From contig NC_051134.1 in assembly GCF_014839805.1 (NCBI RefSeq), positions 5,983,170 through 6,047,169 of the forward strand: a stretch of DNA of 64,000 nt, in the 5' to 3' direction. The translations under genes and the position numbers were made by a program. Source of the stretch: Manduca sexta. Its lineage: Eukaryota > Arthropoda > Insecta > Lepidoptera > Sphingidae. The notes under the pieces were generated by a model. The model had not been told where the DNA came from and did not search any database. It was given only the letters and a program-made list of their open reading frames with translations. Shown here piece after piece: positions 43,909-55,574 of this stretch; position 1 is the first letter of the stretch, and every line of letters begins with the position of its first letter.

Positions 43909-44150
43909 TGAACCCCGAATTGGGTAGGTACTAGAAGCCCCCGACTTAACAACTGCAGGGCCTTAGAGTGAAGTTGGAAGGGGATAGCTGGGAAGCAGTT
44001 CGTTTTGGGTATCGAACCCTGCAGTTGACACCGGGGGCAACCTGCGAATGGGGTACTGGAAGCCCTCGGCTTAGCGACTGCGGGTTTCTGGAAGAAAGTT
44101 GGAAGGTGATAGCTAGGAAGGAAGTGTGGGGGAAGGAGAAGGAAATCTCT
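43909..44150. repeat. Two tandem units with 125-bp period
   Basis: TACTAGAAGCCCCCGACTTA (43929) and TACTGGAAGCCCTCGGCTTA (44054) head two units that go on with AGTTGGAAGGGGATAGCTGG and AGTTGGAAGGTGATAGCTAG. Tandem GC-rich monomers like this can be LINE 5' UTRs, but no coding region follows. A similar motif sits at 33375 on the other strand. Confidence 0.7.
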
Positions 44151-44344
44151 TAGGATGAGAAGAGGGGAGAAGACCAGGAAATGTTCGCGAGCCCTTTATG
44201 CCTCCATGTGTATTGACAACCATGGGGTATACACACTTAACTGTGTTCCTAGAGCCGCGGCGAAAGTCCAACCGTGCATGGGCGTGCATTCGGTGTGAAG
44301 ACCGAGCGAACAAGATTCCCTAAGGAAGGAAGATGCAACCGTTT

Positions 44345-44929
44345 GAATCCGCTTAACGGATTTAGATGAAATTTGGCATATAAACCAAATCCTTAGCAAA
44401 CATAGTTAGTGGCTCCTATACCGTCTACAGGAGTGAATCCGTCTCTGTCACTATGGGCAGTCTAATTGAAGGACAGCTTTGACAGGCGTATAGTTAAATA
44501 CTTTTTGATTCTTTGACTAATACGGCTATCAGAGCTGTTACTCGATTAGACCTTCCGATATTACAGAGTACGACTTCTAGTAGATAGAATACGATCCTTT
44601 CTATATATTACCTATTATACTAGAAATTTGCCTTCACATTTCTATAACAGAAAGGGAATCAAATACGCGCGAACCAAGAGCTAAAGCGCGAACTGCAACA
44701 ACTTCACAGTAATGAGCTAAGAATAAGCTTTGACTAAATTCCGGTGATTAATTTATAATTAACGATTCTAGTCTTCCTTATGTTTTAAAATAACCTCGTC
44801 AATTTGTTTGTTTCCTTTGTTAAAAATACAATAGCATTTAATTAATTAGGCAGAAAACTATCCATTTTTTTCATTCTACTTTTACACCTTTATTTTGAAA
44901 TCGTAAACTAAAAAACCTTTTTACAAAGC
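44345..44929. other. No gene seen
   Basis: ATCCGCTTAACGGATTTAGA near 44347 and flanks look repeat-derived, but the family was not identified. Confidence 0.35.
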
Positions 44930-45130
44930 ATGACCGTCCAGGTCACTGTTTTTTTGTTTTTTCAGCGTCCATTGATGTTTCGTCCGGTGCGCGCGCGCAG
45001 GGCACCTATTACCGTGCCCGCGACCATAGCAATGCCAAGGTCACGCGACTCGCACGTCGTTTTGTTTGCTTTAACAATTTATTATTTACATAATTGGGGC
45101 CGGGCGGCGGAATGTAGTCTCCTACTTTCG
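44930..45130. promoter_or_regulatory. GC-rich patch with FTZ-F1-type site, possible enhancer or promoter
   Basis: GC-rich, repeat-free block in AT-rich DNA (CCGGTGCGCGCGCGCAGGGC). CCAAGGTCA at 45035-45043 fits the nuclear receptor monomer motif YCAAGGYCR, and CCAGGTCA lies at 44939-44946. A role is inferred only. Confidence 0.25.
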
Positions 45131-45234
45131 TGCATTGATTTATTTTTGCGACATTTACGAAAATTACGTATCGATATTATGTATCGATGTTTGTTGTTTT
45201 AATTTTAAAAATTAAATGAATAAATTATTATTTA

Positions 45235-45514
45235 CTAGCGACCCGCCCCGACTTCGCACGGGTGCAATGCTGATACTAAATACACTAAAGAAAAACTGTG
45301 AACGTTGTATATAAAAACATAGCGGCCCGCTCTGGCTTCGCACGGGTATAACATAACAAAATAACAGTATTTCTCCACTATTTAATGGATGTTACATGTT
45401 GTACTCTATCTATTAAAAAAACCGCATCAAAATCCGTTGCGTAGTTTTAAAGATTTAAGCATACAAAGGGACATGGCGACAGAGAAAGCGACTTTGTTTT
45501 ATACTATGTAGTGA
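45235..45514 (-). mobile_element. Non-autonomous Helitron, 280 bp, with two 3' termini
   Basis: Minus strand: A then TCACTACATAGTATAAAACA (5' end at 45514) and ends GGGGCGGGTCGCTAG then T (3' end at 45235). An inner near-copy of the 3' end (CCGTGCGAAGCCAGAGCGGG, CCGCTATG) ends near 45319, so terminators lie 84 bases apart. The outer end is the widespread insect Helitron terminus as I remember it. Confidence 0.8.
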
Positions 45515-47334
45515 TGAAGTTCTTGTAGTTTTCTACCACGAAATGATTTTAAATGTTTTTTGATCTACTAGTAACGTAATACCACAGAATAATTTTAGTT
45601 AGTACACGCCCCGTTCTATAAGCAACCTACAAATTTCTGACACCCCTTACAGCGATCTAACCTCTATAAAATATGAAACTGAATATTCCTCCCGGACCTT
45701 TTAATACGCTCTGAATTAGGTTCCGTTCATTAACGTAACAATATTATTGATTTTGCAAAATCGCTTTTTCTCAAAATCAAACCTTGTTTCCATTGGAATA
45801 CTATTTTGAAACCAAAATAAAAACTCCTTAATGTTACTAATTATCAATGTTTAAATAACTATTCGATCCGTCCATCCCGATTCACCCCATTTCAGTCTTG
45901 TCGAACAAATGCCAAACTCACGTAATAAGTAAAAGTGACATGACATGTGACGATGCACGTGATAGTTGTCTGCACTTGGCGCTTGGCACCAGAACAATTA
46001 TAATTCGGTAATCTCTCATACATACGTACATAATAGGCAAAGACCATAGAGTTCTACGATTATATAACGGACATTGGGAAGATTGTTATACAAAAATTAA
46101 GCTTTCATGCGATGGTTACTCAATCTACAGTGAAATAGCAAAACATCAATGTAAAATATTATTTTTTCCATATCATGATTTGTATGTTTTTATTGCGCAT
46201 ATTAGCATAATTTCTGTAAATATATTATTTTTATATTAATATCTAAGGACGCTTGACATCTTGTCACACGGACATTTCAAATAAAACAGCGACTTATTAG
46301 CAATTGGTAAAACTTTTGAAGCAAAAATTTGGCACAGATTTCCGGTCTATAACTAACTATATAGTTTAATGTCTTTGGCAAAGACGTAATGAATTTAATC
46401 ATAATTCACGAAGTCTATTCGAAAATAGCTCCTAAATTAACAAAATATACAACACAAATTCAAATATCGAATCACATAAAAAAAAATCATTCACAAATTC
46501 ACACAAAAATATTAATATACTGAGAATTCTGCTCACAATTTCACAGTGCGAATGACAATATTACATATATCTACTTACATAATATTATCACAGCACAATA
46601 TTAACATATAATAACACGTTACAAATAGATGTATTATTAATTTGATTGCATTATCAATGATTTAGATACGTTTCTTGTGCCGAAAAAGTTCCTACAACTA
46701 TATTAATCACGAAAGATAATTTAAAGTGTAAACAATTATTTGATGACAATCGTTTATTATTGTATAGATAACTGTAATCAGACTACTCACGAGGTAGTGC
46801 ACGTTGCAGTTTATAATAAATAAGAAAGTTTAAAAATACTCTTCCAACTTCGTTGTTTATTCTAAAATGAATTCTATTTAAATCTGCCCTCTTCTTTCTT
46901 CCCTTTCCTTGTTAGCTATGAGCAGCTGTAACCACGGAATTGTTTGTCTACAACTCTAAACTATATTCGCAAAGTCTTCCCTTCCGATATTTTTTCATCG
47001 TCACCATATTTTTAATTTTCTCATAACCTTTTCAAATCAAACCCTCCCCACCACCTAAGCGTAGATAGCGTGAAGATATCTATGTAAACAAAAAACAAAC
47101 ACGCTGGCCGCTTGCGAGAGCCAAGCACGCAACGCGGCCCGCGGCCTTGTGCCCAGTTCCGTGAAAGGCGCTCGGTTTAGAGACCTGCCGGTAGGGTTGT
47201 CACTTATCAACTATATTAATTAAATATTAATTTTACTCAAATGGGAACTTTGTTAAGGGTTATCTAAGTTGGTAGTGTCTAAGATGAACTATCACAGTAA
47301 CGTTTTTTGTTTAACATATTTATACGAGCTACCT
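45515..47334. other. No gene seen; one GC-rich patch
   Basis: AT-rich DNA. 47095-47195 is a GC-rich patch (AACGCGGCCCGCGGCCTTGT) just after forkhead-like TGTAAACA and AAACAAACA near 47080-47100. Confidence 0.4.
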
Positions 47335-47490
47335 CGTCGGTTGTTTAGCCTCATGGATCCTAATTAATAGTACTATTACCACAGAACAGTACTTTGTATT
47401 TTTGTCTGTATAGCATTCCACTACGCTCATCAATTTAAATTTTAAATCTCATAAAGTAATTACACTGGCTACTATGCAATCAGGGATTTG
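47335..47490 (-). mobile_element. Very degenerate repeat family C copy
   Basis: ACAGTACTTTGTATTTTTG, AGCATTCCACTACGCTCATC and AATTACACTGGCTAC follow the family C minus order. Confidence 0.4.
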
Positions 47491-49059
47491 CAATGAGTCA
47501 GACACAACACAATCGCTAAGTGGAAACTCTAGGTAATGCAATAAGGCGTACGTTACGTTCCGTGACATCACGTTAAGTCTCACGTAGTTACTATCAGCTC
47601 TTTTACAACTTCATTATACTAAGTCTGTTGGTAAAATTAACTTGAATACAATGATTAAATGGCAAACATAATGTGAAATAACATGTTATTTCTTGTGCTT
47701 TTAAGTTTTATTTAGTTAGAGTGGTTTGTTATTCTACGAAAAAGCACGTGAGAAACATATTTTTGTATAAAGTCTATGTCATCAAGTTAGTCATTTATAC
47801 TCTACATAAAACCATTCAGTCTATTTAAAAATCAATGAATCATATTACAGAAAATAATGCAATACATGTTTATTGACGTCTTATAACGTCACGTGGCAGC
47901 TGCTCGTGGGCTACGTTTGTCATTGTATTCAAAATCAATAAAATACAGAAGTATTATTCTTTAAAAGTAATGTAATAATTATTAGTTGAATGAATTTTAG
48001 AGCAAATATCATGTCACGTTTGACAAGGCGCCATTTATTACTTAATCTTAGATTTGTATTAAACCATACAGGCGAAGGGACGTTATGTTGCGACACTTCA
48101 CGAGTTGAATAAGTTTCGTTTATAATTTCAACCTTAATAATGTAAAGTTTTATTAATAATTATTTTACGCAAAATCAATAAATTGTGGAGAAATACTTTT
48201 GAGAAGTTTAAACCGTTCACGTCGTTACTTATCACGCGGCAACCCTTTTTAGAATGTAATTATATTAGAGTCACGTTTTAAAAAAAAATAAGATGATAAC
48301 CATTTTCGCAAGATGGCGTAATATGTATGTAGGTAGAACTTAAGACTACTTGAGACTACATACTTTTTTTAAAAATAATCAATTTATTTAGGACAATATT
48401 AACACTCTAGAGAAATGGAAGATACTGCTAATTTATACTTTAAGAGTCATCTAACTCCACTCTAAGCAAAACTATTTACTTTCATTGTAAACTACGTGAA
48501 TGCGATGCATCACTTCAAATGTCCTTAACAGTACTTAATATACATTATACCCTTCTTCATACTCAAATTAAGAAACCAGAACAAATTTTCGAATTATAAA
48601 TAGCTCATTATCCCCACCAACAATATTTTTAAAATTCGAACTCATTCTAAATTTAAATCGAAATGAATAAGCGCAATAACTAGCATAGTAAGTTACATGA
48701 CGTCGCGTAACGTCACGTTAAATGTCACGCGGCAGCCCTGCGTGAACAATATTTCACAGACAAGTTGCCGTGTGGCAGTCACTGTTATATTACTTTCGAT
48801 ATCTGCGTATCGAGATTGCGCCCAGATAAAGCCCTAATGCATTTAACGTAATCGGCCAATCTCACTTCCGTCGTGCGACGTTTATTTTGTCGAACGTTTT
48901 GTTAATGCTTGTCTATGATATGCAAACTCGTAATCATGACAAAAAGGTACAATTAATACTCAATTTTATTGATATAAAAGTACTTTCGAAACCACATAAA
49001 ATGTAAAAAACAACATAATCTACATTTATACCAGTAACTAAATAAATATAAAATATAGC
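47491..49059. other. No gene seen; recurring GTCACGNGGCAGC motif
   Basis: AT-rich. GTCACGTGGCAGC (47888), ATCACGCGGCAACCCT (48231) and GTCACGCGGCAGCCCT (48724) recur with ACGTCAC/ACGTTA-type sequence before them. Another lies at 55057. Confidence 0.4.
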
Positions 49060-49170
49060 TATGTCTACTGTCGGGAGGTAATCATCTTTTGTTAGTCGAA
49101 ATTATATCGGATCCCACTCCACTGGCCATCAGATGGAGTGGGATTACTTTGCCGTACAATCAAAAAAAAA
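49060..49170 (+). mobile_element. Repeat family D, 5'-truncated
   Basis: GTCTACTGTCGGGAGGTAAT, ATCCCACTCCACTGGCCATC and ACTTTGCCGTACAAT with an A run; CCCACTCCA and TGGAGTGGG pair as a 9-bp stem. Confidence 0.65.
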
Positions 49171-49697
49171 AGTTCTATATTGCATTGTTCAATATCGGGC
49201 AACATCGATGTATATATATATGATATGAGAGATGAGATTTTCGTTAATACAACATATGTAATAACCATTCGTTGTTATTCTACAAATTATTTATTTATTT
49301 AAACTTTGTACATAGTATACAGGCGGAATTATTGGGCATTCTCTCCCAGTCAACCTTGGAGTATAGAGTATGGAGACAGGTGCATAATTGTTATAAAACA
49401 TCGAATAGTATTTGATTCTGTTCAATTGTTTTTAATGGTAAAGATGCGATGAAGTCACAAACATTGTTCGACCGGACATTGAAGAATATTGTCATGTTTA
49501 TAAAGATGCTTCCTTTGGTATCATCAATACGATTGTAGGACGTCCAAAAAAGCCTTTCATAAACCCTATTCCTTCTCCTTAGAAGAACAACTGACAGTTC
49601 CTCCAACAATAGGTATCTATGGGCGGTTTGATCCTACTATAATCTAGTGTTCCATTGCCTTACAATTCAAAACTAATCTAAGGGAATAGTTGTTCAA
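49171..49697. other. No gene seen
   Basis: A 72-codon minus frame (49391-49609) shows no motif. Confidence 0.4.
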
Positions 49698-49927
49698 TCT
49701 ATACATATTATAAAATAAAGTCCCCAAAAGCTGTCTGTGTGTACGTGATCGAATTTCTCAATTTACTGAACGGATTTTTGTAGGTTTTTTAATAAAAGAT
49801 AGTGCAATTTTTGAGGAAGATTACTGTTGAAAAGGTCGCGTCGTTGTAAAAAATCTCGGTCGGGATTTACGCGGGAAAGACTTTGTGACACTGATTACCA
49901 CGCAGGCGAAGTCGCGGGCACAGCTAG
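49698..49927 (+). mobile_element. Non-autonomous Helitron, 230 bp
   Basis: A then TCTATACATATTATAAAATA at the start. The end reads CGAAGTCGCGGGCACAGCTAG followed by T. GC-rich terminal part typical of the common lepidopteran family. Confidence 0.85.
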
Positions 49928-50064
49928 TATATTTCTAAGTAATAACCTGAGAGAGGCAAAGAACACTCACATATTTCTTTTAGGAAATAAAAAGAACCAC
50001 ATTTTATTACTATCATCGTGATTTGCAATATTTACTATGAAAAACCTAAAGGACTATAACCTCA

Positions 50065-50150
50065 CACACAAGGTCATGATAACAACCTTTTTCCGTGGCC
50101 CATGACACTCGCATCACGTGGGAAGACCGGAGCTGGTGACGTCACGTCCG
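50065..50150. promoter_or_regulatory. Cluster of CRE, E-box and nuclear-receptor half-site
   Basis: CAAGGTCA (50069-50076), the E-box CACGTG (50115-50120) and the full CRE palindrome TGACGTCA (50137-50144) within 76 bases, followed by CCGGCCGGCC. No repeat copies. Regulatory role is inferred. Confidence 0.3.
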
Positions 50151-50714
50151 GCCGGCCATCAACTCATCATCCGATCGCTGTCATTACGCAGCCTATTATA
50201 CCGTCCGCAAAACCCAAGTTCATTCTGTTAATAGCTATCTGTTTATTTACCTTTTGCAGTTAATGCTATTTATAGGTTTTGGATCTTCGAATTCTTGAGG
50301 TAAATAAACCTCTGTTTCGAAGTGGTTGGCAAAGACGCAACTGGCGACACCGCGATTCATTCTGGTTATTGAAATTTTATGAAATTCGATGAACCCAAGC
50401 CAGCTTATTTAAGTGATTTTTCAATCGAAAGACTTTATTGTTGATTCTCTACCTAGAGGATCTTATCAGATATTCGTGGACTGTGCCATTAAATTATTTA
50501 ATCAGAAGAAATAAATATTTTACATTCCACCAATAATAGTAATTGCACTAACTACTTCAAACTGGACCTCGACACCTACAAGCTGCAAAATTGAGGAAAG
50601 GACCACCGTGCAAACCGAAATACCAATTAAACTCACCAAAAAAGGCAATCGCATTCAATTTAACACTATCAGAAACGGCACAGCAGTTCTATATATCACG
50701 CGAGATAAGGATGA
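50151..50714. other. No gene seen
   Basis: Nothing recognised. Confidence 0.4.
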
Positions 50715-50800
50715 TCGAGTGGCGACATGGTCCTGTGGATAATCAGCTCCAGAACCGGTAAGGGCGGCGTTCGATACCTGTTCTTTATTTTAGTCATCGG
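50715..50800 (+). other. Possible tRNA-like SINE head
   Basis: TGGCGACATGGTCCTGTGG and GGCGTTCGATACCTG have roughly A-box and B-box spacing. Degenerate. Confidence 0.25.
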
Positions 50801-50944
50801 GGCGACGACCCGGAAAGTTATGAAAATACTCTTGAAGTGTAAACATTTTTTTCGAGTTTATGCAATAAGGATAATGGTGTAGTACTGTTTATTTATATAT
50901 CCATGAATCAACGAGTAAGAATTTTGACAATATTTAAAAGATTT

Positions 50945-51247
50945 ACTGGTAGGTCTCTCATATGTGAGAGTCCGCCTGGTTAGGTACCACCGCAATGTCT
51001 ATTTCTGCGCCAAGCAGCAGTGTGTAGTCACTGGTGTGTTCCGGTTTGAAGGACATTGTAGCCAATATAACTGCTGGACATAATGAGACTTGAATTCTCA
51101 CGTCTCAGGATGGCGAGCGCAGTGGAATACCAAACAATGCTTTGTAATTCAAAGTGTTGGATGGTGTTTCTACTGTTTATGGGCGGTCGTATCGCTTACC
51201 ATCAGGCGAAGGGTAAGCTCGTCTCGTCATTCAAAGCAATACAAAAA
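50945..51247 (+). mobile_element. Repeat family C
   Basis: ACTGGTAGGTCTCTCATATG to TCATTCAAAGCAATACAAAA. The start contains the hairpin CTCTCA/TGAGAG (50955-50970) followed by a GGTACCACC. Confidence 0.78.
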
Positions 51248-52030
51248 AGATAAACATTCTTTCTGGGATCTCCCTAAATTTATTATTTCCAAAGAAAATA
51301 CCCGTTTAGACATAACGTTATTAAATATACTACGATAAGATTATCTTATCTTAGATATTTAGATGGATAACTTTATATTTACCGCTAAGAATCAAAACAA
51401 AGAAGCAAGCAAACCGATTGCCGATTAACTCTAGAAGTTCTATACACAGACACATGGAAAAGTAGCTTTATTACCACAATCCATAGCAATCTGTCAGACA
51501 GGCAAATCGGTACAAAGCTGGAAGATACCAGTATCTCAAGAGTAGATGCCTCCTGATATTGACAACGGCGATACGTAGGCTTCCCGTGTGTTAACGTACT
51601 TGCAGACCCTTGCAGCCCAATGCAAGATCCATAGGGTATGAATATGAAGCTTAAACTCCAAAAAAAACATTTCAAGGAAACAAAGACCCAAGATTTTCGT
51701 TCATTGACTTTACCATACAGAGCACTGTTCACCAGGTGGAATTAACTTATGCCTTTCTTCATCCCCTATATAATGTCTACAGATGATGAACATAAACCTA
51801 TCAAGCTTTACCAGGTTAAAACATCCATCTTTGAGTTTTAGTCGTAAAATAATCTAATGATTTTAAAACGAATCATTAGTCAATAAAAGCGGCTAAAAAT
51901 AAACAAAATCAACACAACCTTGACATTCGAACATCGGAGCCAATATAGGGGACTTATGCTCATAGTAGTAGACATTTGTCGAATAGACATATTGTCTTAA
52001 TAAAATGGCAGGCGTTTACAAAATACTAAC
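51248..52030. other. No gene seen
   Basis: A 115-codon minus frame (51385-51732) has a skewed Ser/Leu/Phe composition and no motif. Confidence 0.4.
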
Positions 52031-52215
52031 TTTAGCTCGCGACTTCGCCCGCGTGAAGGAGTTTTCCGGCATAATTAGCGCTACTCAAGACTCGCCGAGC
52101 TTCACCACTCGGTGTCATTAGATGTGTGCTACTATCCGGGCTTATAAGAGTTGCAGTGGTTGGTGTGGGAGCAAGATAGTCTCGAAAAATAAAGGCATTT
52201 ATAAATCGTATTGTT
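52031..52215. mobile_element. Helitron 3' end relic plus SINE B variant tail
   Basis: 52031-52068 on the minus strand reads CACGCGGGCGAAGTCGCGAG, a Helitron terminus without an intact CTAG. 52069-52215 (+) has AAGACTCGCCGAGCTTCACC, GTTGCAGTGGTTGGTGTGGG and AAATAAAGGC, the 3' part seen at 42780-42945. Confidence 0.5.
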
Positions 52216-52294
52216 CCACTCCCTAAGGTACGACATGCAACACGGAGTCATTGGCAGGCGGTTAAATGCTTACAATACATATTGCCAACCTTAT

Positions 52295-52400
52295 ATGTCT
52301 TCTTCTTCTGCTTGGCGGTTATCCCGGCCTAGGTGCCAGGGTCCGCCTTCCTACTGCGATCCTTTCATTTCGCCCGGTTTTTTACATCCTGCTTAGAGAG
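52295..52400 (-). mobile_element. LINE-like 3' end ending in AAG repeats (minus)
   Basis: Minus strand AGGCGGACCCTGGCACCTAG, GGCCGGGATAACCGCCAAGC then AGAAGAAGAAG. I remember this tail as common in Lepidoptera but cannot name it. Confidence 0.4.
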
Positions 52401-52524
52401 ACCGTTGACTCCTGACTTGCCAACGTAATTTGTCTATTAGACATTAATCTCTACTTCTTAAGAATTACCTTCGGTCTGTGTGTTTAATGTCGCCTGACAT
52501 CTGTAATGTCTTTGTGTTTGCATT

Positions 52525-52590
52525 CGCCGTAGTGTAGTGGTAGGAAGTCAAAAACTACAAGGTTGAAGGTCAGATTCCATAGATCTATCG
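52525..52590 (+). other. tRNA-like relic
   Basis: GCCGTAGTGTAGTGGTAGG is a good A box/D arm. The B box is weak (GGTCAGATTCC). Confidence 0.3.
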
Positions 52591-53217
52591 ATTGCCTCTC
52601 GTGTCTACACTATCGAAAATGTTTGTTTTCTTTTAAATTTACTGCGTATTATTGTTTCTTCTGCTTGCTTTCCAAATTTCACCGTTTTTAACCAAAATTT
52701 CCAACCACCAAACTTACACGTCACTACTCCCTAGCTGCAATAGTCTAATGATTCCTACTAAACTATACTACTGAAAAGACCTTATAAGCAATACTGAGAT
52801 CAGTTGCTCAACAGATCGGCTGCCAATTCTGAGCTTGGCCACGATCCAGCCACCGCTACGGGTAGGCCCATTACCGTAATCGTGAGAACTACGAACCATA
52901 CTGTCACCAGGTTATTAAATAATCGTGTGTGGTGGGATTTCCCATCTGTAAATCTCAGGAACGGTTTACGAATGGAGAGAATTATAATAATTGTTATTTA
53001 TGCTTTAGGGTGGAGAATTGACAACAATGATGACAAAAATTAAGTATTGGAGGAGTTTTGTGAAGAATTTTATGGTTGTTGACTCACTCACTACGATTTC
53101 TGGCAATCTATTTGCTTTTAAACATGTAGGTTATAGTAGAAGTTGTATAGTACATAACATAGAAGCCTAATATTATTTAATCAATACAGAGGAATGGTGT
53201 TAAAGGTTTATATCCTG
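52591..53217. other. No gene seen
   Basis: Nothing recognised. Confidence 0.4.
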
Positions 53218-53440
53218 TAGGTAAGGCAGCGCTCTGAGGTCCTAGTTTCGACTCCCGGATCGGGCAAAGTGATATTTGGGTTTTTCTGCTCAGTATCAGC
53301 CCGGAGTCTGGAATTTATGCCCGATATGGCGATAGTTTCGCCACATATCACATCATAGGACGGAACACGCTTGGCGAATAGTGGGCGCCCTGGTTGTGCC
53401 TGTTCATTCAACTTCAGGGATAAATACGAGATGTGTGTGT
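53218..53440 (+). mobile_element. SINE family B, head partly missing
   Basis: Starts at GTAGGTAAGGCAGCGCTCTG, without the A box; B box GTTTCGACTCC mutated; then the full body and a GATGTGTGTGTGTG tail. Confidence 0.75.
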
Positions 53441-53517
53441 GTGAAGAAAAAAATATAATAGTTCAAACAGGTAATTCAGAATTGAATTGCAAAATCGTTA
53501 GCCTGTAGGATTAGCGT

Positions 53518-53540
53518 TCCCACGTTAATAAAACGTGGGA
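53518..53540. repeat. Perfect 9-bp hairpin with AATAA loop
   Basis: TCCCACGTT and AACGTGGGA around AATAA. Single copy. Confidence 0.7.
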
Positions 53541-55370
53541 TAAAATAGGGTATTTATATGTATTGTGCGTACAGTTAGATACTTACGTTCAGTACGAATT
53601 AAAACGGGATTTATCAAACCGCTAAGCACTGTATTACGCTGTAACTGAATTCGTTCAAGTAAACAATTCAAGTATTATTTTGTACCCATTTGGATTATAC
53701 TGTTTTTTTTTTCTAAAGTGTAAAATTTCATTTAAAAATTTGATCAGGTTGGTAATAAACTGAGTAATAATCTGTTTGAACTGATATTTTGGAATCAGTG
53801 AGACAAAACTTTTTACAGCTCGCAATAGATAGTGTTTCCAAAAGCAAGCAAGCAACTGCATAAGAAATGTAAACAAAAATTCACATATCAATTGTGTCTT
53901 TTATATTCGGTAACACTCTGCTGAACTTAAAAACTACTCAATCCCACAAAAGATCAAGATCATTTCAAGATTCAGTAGAGGGTAATATATGTTTAATTAT
54001 ATATTTTCTGAAACTGCATGGTCAACACTGAACATCCTACCTAAAGATCATGCAGTAATAGTTTTAATAATTCATCATAATTCCAATCTGATAGATAGAC
54101 CTAATTAATGACTATGAATATTTTTAATTCACAACTCACGAGGGTAATGCAACACATCGTCGGCGCTTATATCGTAAACAATCGAAATTATTGCGTATCA
54201 ACGCGAATAAACACCGGCTCGGGTTACGAAACGCGCTAACCAGCTGTGGCGCGAGTGAGGGCGGCTTATCAGAAGGGCTACAAAAATATTAGTACAGATT
54301 GGGAATAAAAACAATATTATTGTGCCCTAGGTTGCGTTGTTAGAGCGGGTTGACGACCAAGTCTATCGATTGTAAAAATTTTAGTCAAGAAGCTTATGTA
54401 TCCAAAGAAATATAAATGAGGACACAAAAATTATATATTATGTTATAAATCCAACAAATTATAAGTTACGTAGTGTTTCTCAAGTGAAGGCACATTTGTT
54501 GCACAAAGAAATCTTATTTGAAACCTTTCACAATGTGCAACGAACATGAGGCAACAGGAAATGCATTGCTTAAATATTGCCTTCAATTAAATAAATTCTT
54601 CAGAATCGCGGTTTAGTGAGTAACGTGAGGTTGCGCAGTTCAAGTCAGTCTCGGTGGTTGCAAAATGAAAAAAAAATCTTACTGATATTAGACATAATCA
54701 TAGTGACCAATAACTTAATTTGGATGAAATTTTGGCACATGATAGTAATAACGGATACAGAAAAAGCAAGAAAGCCTTACAAAGTCTACCCACGATAAAA
54801 ACCTGCAATTTTAGAATGGACTACCTATAAGACTATACGTGTGACTATCGATGCATATTTCATCTCTTCATATTCGGAAATCCTCTGAATAAAATCTTAC
54901 TTTACAATAAATCTTTAGCAATATCCACAACTAAGATTCGTAGAGCAAACAAAAAACTCCTTTCCAGTTTCATAAAGTTCGCTTCGCAAATGAAGAAACA
55001 TACTATCACAATCTATAGGTGAGTGCTAACAGTGTACCATTAGAATGACGAAATGTGTCACGAGGCAGCCACGCCATTGTCACGTTTATTACCATCGAAT
55101 AAAGATGATTATACGACAGTATGAGAGGGCTTCCCGCCAGCAGTGGCACCACACGTGCCTCCACGATATTTCTCATCAGACGAGCGAGATCACGAACTGT
55201 CTAATGTAATGCAAAAATCGTGATACACACCGTGCCTCGGCACACGCTGTTTTATTACTGTATAACTCTTCCATTATTTTAATAAGCTGTAATACTTACG
55301 TGTGAAAATTTAACTATTACGCTACAAGGGAGTGTGGAACTTATTGGGAAGATAGTACGTCGAGATTCGA
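53541..55370. other. No gene seen
   Basis: Single-copy-looking AT-rich DNA with short ORFs only (53655-53891 minus, 54616-54798 plus). Confidence 0.45.
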
Positions 55371-55574
55371 TTGAGAAAGAACTTGGAAAAACAGACGGAA
55401 TCTTTGCTCAGAGTAACCATCGTTCAGAATCGATTAAGTTTAATGAAGTACAATGTTCATAAAACAAAGATGGTTATGCCGTGCATGAAATCTCAATTCG
55501 ATACAATATTTTATGATGAAAACGAAGACTCTCAAAGGAATTTACTAAGAGCCATATATGGCCCACAATTATAA
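55371..55574 (+). CDS. Unrecognised ORF, 67 codons
   Basis: Frame from a TTG (no ATG at the start) after a TAG at 55353, giving LRKNLEKQTESLLRVTIVQN and ending EDSQRNLLRAIYGPQL. Composition is protein-like (charged, few Cys), but I know no family. No splice site or promoter stands out. It could be an exon, a relic or chance. Confidence 0.15.
   Translation: MRKNLEKQTESLLRVTIVQNRLSLMKYNVHKTKMVMPCMKSQFDTIFYDENEDSQRNLLRAIYGPQL

Noticed and set aside
51385..51732. 115-codon minus-strand frame as a membrane protein gene
   Set aside because: Hydrophobic by composition only; no conserved motif, start context or splice signal.
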